Shown one piece after another: positions 5,876 through 8,703 of a stretch of DNA of 8,703 nt (the stretch's first letter is position 1; every line of letters begins with the position of its first letter). Under the pieces are notes generated by a model that made no database searches, had not been told where the DNA came from, and saw only the letters and a program-made list of their open reading frames with translations. Origin of the DNA: Clostridium sp. UBA6640 (GTDB lineage Bacteria > Bacillota > Clostridia > Clostridiales > Clostridiaceae); the NCBI RefSeq assembly GCF_002455975.1, contig NZ_DKLM01000011.1, positions 10,930 through 19,632 on the forward strand. The letters are read 5' to 3'. Made by a program: the position numbers and the translations under genes.

Positions 5876-6751
5876 ATGGATATAAATTTTATTAATAATT
5901 TTCCTAAAAAGCTTCAACCTCAACATCAAAATAAACAACCTGGTATTGAATCATTGATGAATCCACTGCCTATATATGATGATGAAAGCTACATACCATC
6001 AAATAAACTAAAAGATAAAGTGGTATTAATTACAGGAGGAGATAGTGGAATAGGTAGAGCAATTTCTGTGTTATTTGCTAAAGAAGGGGCTAAGATAGCA
6101 ATTTCTTATTTAGATGAAGAAGAAGATGCAGTGGAGACAAAAAGAATAATTGAAAAATATAATGGTCAGTGTATCCTGCTGCCAGGAGACATAGGGGATG
6201 AAAATGTTTGTAATAATATAGTTGAAGAAACCATAACGTCATTTCAAAAAATAGACATACTAATAAATAATGCAGGAGAACAACATGTGCAGCAAAAAAT
6301 TGAAGATATAACTAAAGAGCAATTAGAAAAAACTTTTAAAACTAATTTGTTTAGTATGTTTTATATGACTAAAGCAGCACTAAAGTATATGCTTCCAGGA
6401 GGAAATATAATTAATACCACTTCTATAACTGCTTATGAAGGGCATAAGACTTTAATTGATTATTCTTGTACAAAAGGTGCAATTGTAACATTTACTCGTT
6501 CTATGGCATTATCTCTTCAAGATAAACAAATTAGGGTAAATGCGGTGGCACCAGGACCAATTTGGACTCCATTAATCCCAGCTAGTTTTAATGAAAGTGA
6601 AGTAGGACAATTTGGAAGCAATTCTCCAAGTAAAAGGTCAGGTCAACCAGTAGAGTTAGCAGGGGCTTATTTATATTTAGCTAGTGATTTATCATCTTAT
6701 GTATCTGGGGAGGTAATTCATGTTAACGGTGGAACAATAATAAATGGATAA
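5876..6751 (+). CDS. Short-chain dehydrogenase/reductase, YhdF/YghA-like
   Basis: A 291-residue NAD(P)-dependent oxidoreductase of the classical SDR fold, cytosolic. Visible motifs are the cofactor-binding TGGDSGIG (53-60), GD 104-105, NNAG (131-134), and the catalytic set N157, S183, Y196 and K200 (DYSCTKG), then VAPGPIWTPL (224-233). The N-terminal extension QHQNKQPGIESLMNPLP (16-32) before the fold is typical of the YhdF/YdaD/YghA group, some of which are stress-induced or reduce aldehydes; the substrate here is unknown. The start is chosen at ATG 5876, which has AAAGGAG (5862-5868) seven bases upstream. An in-frame TTG at 5855 lies upstream of that ribosome binding site and is not a credible start. 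Its promoter carries a large inverted repeat, so regulation by a dimeric DNA-binding protein is likely. It is convergent with the transporter gene downstream and divergent from pdaA, so it is probably monocistronic. Confidence 0.9.
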   Translation: MDINFINNFPKKLQPQHQNKQPGIESLMNPLPIYDDESYIPSNKLKDKVVLITGGDSGIGRAISVLFAKEGAKIAISYLDEEEDAVETKRIIEKYNGQCILLPGDIGDENVCNNIVEETITSFQKIDILINNAGEQHVQQKIEDITKEQLEKTFKTNLFSMFYMTKAALKYMLPGGNIINTTSITAYEGHKTLIDYSCTKGAIVTFTRSMALSLQDKQIRVNAVAPGPIWTPLIPASFNESEVGQFGSNSPSKRSGQPVELAGAYLYLASDLSSYVSGEVIHVNGGTIING

Positions 6752-6813
6752 AATCAATAATTATTTAATTAACAATTTTAAATAATAATTCTTCAAAAAA
6801 AAGTTAATTTTAA

Positions 6814-6839
6814 AAAGCCTTCATTTTTATGAAGGCTTT
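6814..6839. terminator. Rho-independent terminator between the SDR gene and nhaC (bidirectional)
   Basis: AAAGCCTTCAT (6814-6824) pairs perfectly with ATGAAGGCTTT (6829-6839) around a TTTT loop. On the minus strand the stem ends in TTTTT, serving the transporter gene (stop at 6854). On the plus strand the tail is TTT followed by GAATTTT, adequate for the SDR gene (stop at 6751). Confidence 0.88.
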
Positions 6840-6853
6840 GAATTTTCAATAAA

Positions 6854-8335
6854 TTAAGCTTGAGTAGATTTTTTTTCTAATAATCTTAACTTTCTTGCTT
6901 TAAGTTTAACCTCTGGCTCCTTTGGAAGGGCAAATTTTGGTATAAATCTATCAAACCCAGTAAGAGTAAGTAATAGTAATGAACCTACTGCTACGAAAGC
7001 CATAAAATTATACTTAATTATGTCGGTTACCAGAAATTCATGTAGCGGATATACTGCAGTAGCAATACCTGCGTAAAAACTTAAGTACACATGCCATGGA
7101 ATTAATTGAGAACCAAAAACCCCAAGTGCGTCAGAGAAGGTAGAATTTCTTAAACGAAGTTTATACATTGCTTCCTCATCACCCTCAACATTTTCATCAA
7201 CTAGTTCCTTGATGATTGGTCCAATTGTAACTATTTGAGCCATTTCATCTGCAAGAGCAGCATTTCCTAAAATAGAAAGGCATCCGTTCCAGAACATAAG
7301 CTGTCTTACATTTCCAGATATTTTAACAACTAATTTTGATATAGGTGCAAAAGCATTCATTTTTGACATTAATCCACCAAAAGCTCCTACCCACATCATC
7401 ATAACTATTACCCAACTACCAGCATCGGCAAATCCACCTTTTATTAACTCTAAAAAGGCACCTAGAGATTCAATGGTTCCAGCAAATAGGCCTAGTACTA
7501 AAGATGAAATTATTCCAACAGATAAACAAGCAAGTGTTGGTATACCTTTAATAGCAGCACCTATAACTAGTATTAGAGGGATAATCATATAATATGGTAC
7601 TCCTTCTTTAACTTGATTTAATAAATCTACAGCAGAAGGACTCTTTTCTCCTAAAACATCCCAAACTTCCTTAGGGATTGCATCGATTGCAGCAGAAGCG
7701 CTTGAAACTTCTGTTGGTAAGTTCATAATTAAGCTTACAACATAAAATAATATGGCAGTAATAATTAAACAAATTATTGACCAAACACCTTGATGCTTTA
7801 TTCTATCAATAACTTCAACTTTTTGAATACCTGAGCTAACAACAGTAGTGTCAGAGATAAGACCGATATTATCACCAAAACATGAACCACCAGCAATTGC
7901 AGCTATAGTTAATACTATACTTCCATCAACGATATGGCATAGCCATAAGAATATTGGAGCACAAGCTGCGAAGGTACCCCAGGAAGTTCCTGTGGCAACG
8001 GATAGTACACATGTAACCAGAAAACCGGTTACAGCAACTGTTCTTGCATTTAATCCAAGTGTTAGTGCCATATTAACTATTGAAGCACCAACTCCAGTTG
8101 ACATAAATACTGTTGCCATTGCATAAGCGAACATAAGTATAAAGAATACTAATTGCATAGTTTTAACGTTGTCAACAGCGCAGTCAACTATGTCGTTAAA
8201 TTTTAATTTTTCGGTAATAGCAACAATAATTGAAGCGTATAAAGTTGCTATTGGAGCTGCTAATAATGCGTCCATACCGGAAAACATAAGTCCTGCCATT
8301 ACAAAGACAGGTGAAAGCTTTAATAAAGCTAACAT
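6854..8335 (-). CDS. NhaC-family Na+/H+ antiporter or related secondary transporter
   Basis: A 493-residue polytopic membrane protein with roughly ten to twelve hydrophobic segments. It has NhaC/IT-superfamily signatures: ATGTSWGTFAACAP (114-127) and GGSCFGDNIGLISDTTVVSS (149-168), plus NAALADEMAQIVTIGP (358-373) and RNSTFSDALGVFGSQLIPWH (396-415) in the second half. Buried acids that could bind ions include D155, D162, D363/E364 and D402. A hydrophilic stretch (about 205-247) separates the halves, and the tail (470-493) is basic and cytosolic. The family exchanges Na+ for H+, but some members carry organic acids or amino acids, so the substrate is open. The start has GGGGGTG (8343-8349) seven bases upstream. 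It is apparently monocistronic, with a promoter at 8431-8459, a stem-loop at the transcript's 5' end and a terminator at 6814-6839. Its GC content is visibly higher than that of neighbours such as cca, partly explained by Gly/Ala-rich membrane segments. Confidence 0.85.
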   Translation of the reverse strand: MLALLKLSPVFVMAGLMFSGMDALLAAPIATLYASIIVAITEKLKFNDIVDCAVDNVKTMQLVFFILMFAYAMATVFMSTGVGASIVNMALTLGLNARTVAVTGFLVTCVLSVATGTSWGTFAACAPIFLWLCHIVDGSIVLTIAAIAGGSCFGDNIGLISDTTVVSSGIQKVEVIDRIKHQGVWSIICLIITAILFYVVSLIMNLPTEVSSASAAIDAIPKEVWDVLGEKSPSAVDLLNQVKEGVPYYMIIPLILVIGAAIKGIPTLACLSVGIISSLVLGLFAGTIESLGAFLELIKGGFADAGSWVIVMMMWVGAFGGLMSKMNAFAPISKLVVKISGNVRQLMFWNGCLSILGNAALADEMAQIVTIGPIIKELVDENVEGDEEAMYKLRLRNSTFSDALGVFGSQLIPWHVYLSFYAGIATAVYPLHEFLVTDIIKYNFMAFVAVGSLLLLTLTGFDRFIPKFALPKEPEVKLKARKLRLLEKKSTQA

Positions 8336-8370
8336 AAAAAATCACCCCCGATAAACTTTTGTTAAAATAC

Positions 8371-8423
8371 TAACTTAAAAAAGTAATTGATTTATTGAAT
8401 AATAAATTTCATTTTTTAAGTTA
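8371..8423 (-). promoter_or_regulatory. Large 5' stem-loop in the NhaC-family gene leader
   Basis: TAACTTAAAAAA (8371-8382) and TTTTTTAAGTTA (8412-8423) are perfect 12-base complements. A nested stem, ATTTATT (8390-8396) with AATAAAT (8401-8407) around GAAT, fills the loop. The outer arm begins at about the predicted transcription start (near 8424), and the ribosome binding site lies outside the fold. It could protect the mRNA 5' end or, as DNA, be an operator. Confidence 0.5.
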
Positions 8424-8430
8424 TATGTAA

Positions 8431-8459
8431 ATTATAAAGCCTTTTTGTCGAAAATTCAA
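8431..8459 (-). promoter_or_regulatory. Sigma-A-like promoter of the NhaC-family gene
   Basis: On the minus strand, TTGAAT (8459-8454) and a perfect TATAAT (8436-8431) are separated by 17 bases. Transcription would start near 8424, giving a leader of about 89 bases. This is the best-scoring promoter by eye in the window. Confidence 0.65.
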
Positions 8460-8504
8460 TATTTTTTGAAGGTTAAGATAAAAAGTTTTTAGAATATTAA
8501 TTTT

Positions 8505-8534
8505 ATTATAAAAATATAGAAAAAAGAAAACCAA
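8505..8534 (-). promoter_or_regulatory. Possible second promoter upstream of the NhaC-family gene
   Basis: On the minus strand, TTGGTT (8534-8529) and TATAAT (8510-8505) are 18 bases apart. It is plausible but lies in very AT-rich DNA where such matches occur by chance. Confidence 0.25.
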
Positions 8535-8578
8535 TAATTTACATATTTTTCTATAATTAATATAAAAATAGCAAAAAG

Positions 8579-8613
8579 AAAGCATTAAAACTAATTTTTA
8601 GTCTTAATGCTTT
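8579..8613 (-). terminator. Strong hairpin, probable terminator of a neighbouring transcript
   Basis: AAAGCATTAA (8579-8588) pairs with TTAATGCTTT (8604-8613). After an A/C mismatch the stem continues as ACTAA/TTAGT with a TTT loop, so 15 of 16 positions pair. On the minus strand it is followed by TTTCTTTTT, a usable U-tract; on the plus strand by only four T. It therefore most likely ends a minus-strand gene lying beyond the right edge. Confidence 0.55.
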
Positions 8614-8703
8614 TATAAATTAATAATAATCAGATGTAATCTTATTATAGGGATACAATGTAAAAACTTAATACATACTCTGGAAAATAAGTTTTCTATA
8701 AAA

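Larger units (their letters stand above)
8336..8703. other. Intergenic region upstream of the NhaC-family gene to the window edge
   Basis: No gene is convincing in these 368 bases. The part next to the transporter gene holds its ribosome binding site (8343-8349), a 5' stem-loop (8371-8423) and a promoter (8431-8459), with a second weaker promoter at 8505-8534. A strong hairpin lies at 8579-8613. To its right, on the minus strand, one frame is open from the edge to a stop at 8613-8615 (29 residues, hydrophobic, unrecognised). It is too short to call as a gene. Confidence 0.6.

Noticed and set aside
7848..8354. Two open plus-strand frames opposite the transporter gene
   Set aside because: Both lie fully antisense to a well-supported gene, lack start signals and show no protein family features.
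1..8703. CRISPR array, insertion sequence, tRNA or rRNA
   Set aside because: No regularly spaced repeats, transposase-like protein, terminal repeats with target duplications, or cloverleaf/rRNA signatures were seen on either strand.

Overview
The window comes from a very AT-rich, low-GC Gram-positive, spore-forming anaerobe, most likely a Clostridium or close relative. This rests on AGGAG-type ribosome binding sites, AT-rich codon use, a sporulation cortex enzyme (PdaA), a clostridial-type cysteinyl-tRNA synthetase, and a DUF1292 protein. The species cannot be named from the sequence alone.

Left part (1-4634, all on +): the tail of a truncated coiled-coil protein ends in a one-base TAATG overlap with a membrane-anchored CE4 (NodB-type) polysaccharide deacetylase. 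After a 275-base spacer comes a tRNA module, cysS and a CCA-adding enzyme (cca) 22 bases apart. A small acidic DUF1292 protein follows from what looks like its own promoter. A symmetrical terminator at 4638-4666 closes this block and also serves the convergent gene.

Middle (4671-6751): pdaA on the minus strand encodes a lipoprotein-like muramic-delta-lactam deacetylase for the spore cortex. It diverges from a short-chain dehydrogenase/reductase of the YhdF/YghA type on the plus strand. The shared upstream region holds a 16-base perfect palindrome and a 15-of-16-pair inverted repeat lying on the probable SDR promoter. A second symmetrical terminator (6814-6839) separates the SDR gene from the next convergent gene.

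Right part (6854-8703): an NhaC-family secondary transporter on the minus strand has a good sigma-A-like promoter. A perfect 12-bp inverted repeat starts almost exactly at the predicted transcript 5' end. Beyond it, no gene is convincing up to the right edge, but a strong hairpin at 8579-8613 probably marks the end of a neighbouring transcript.

Taken together, this looks like ordinary chromosomal core and accessory sequence: cell-wall modification (two different CE4 enzymes), tRNA charging and maturation, a redox enzyme and an ion/solute transporter. I see no mobile element, CRISPR array, phage gene, tRNA or rRNA. No clearly new multi-gene system is visible. The most interesting signals are regulatory inverted repeats, the divergent CysRS signature region, and the coupled coiled-coil/deacetylase pair cut by the left edge.
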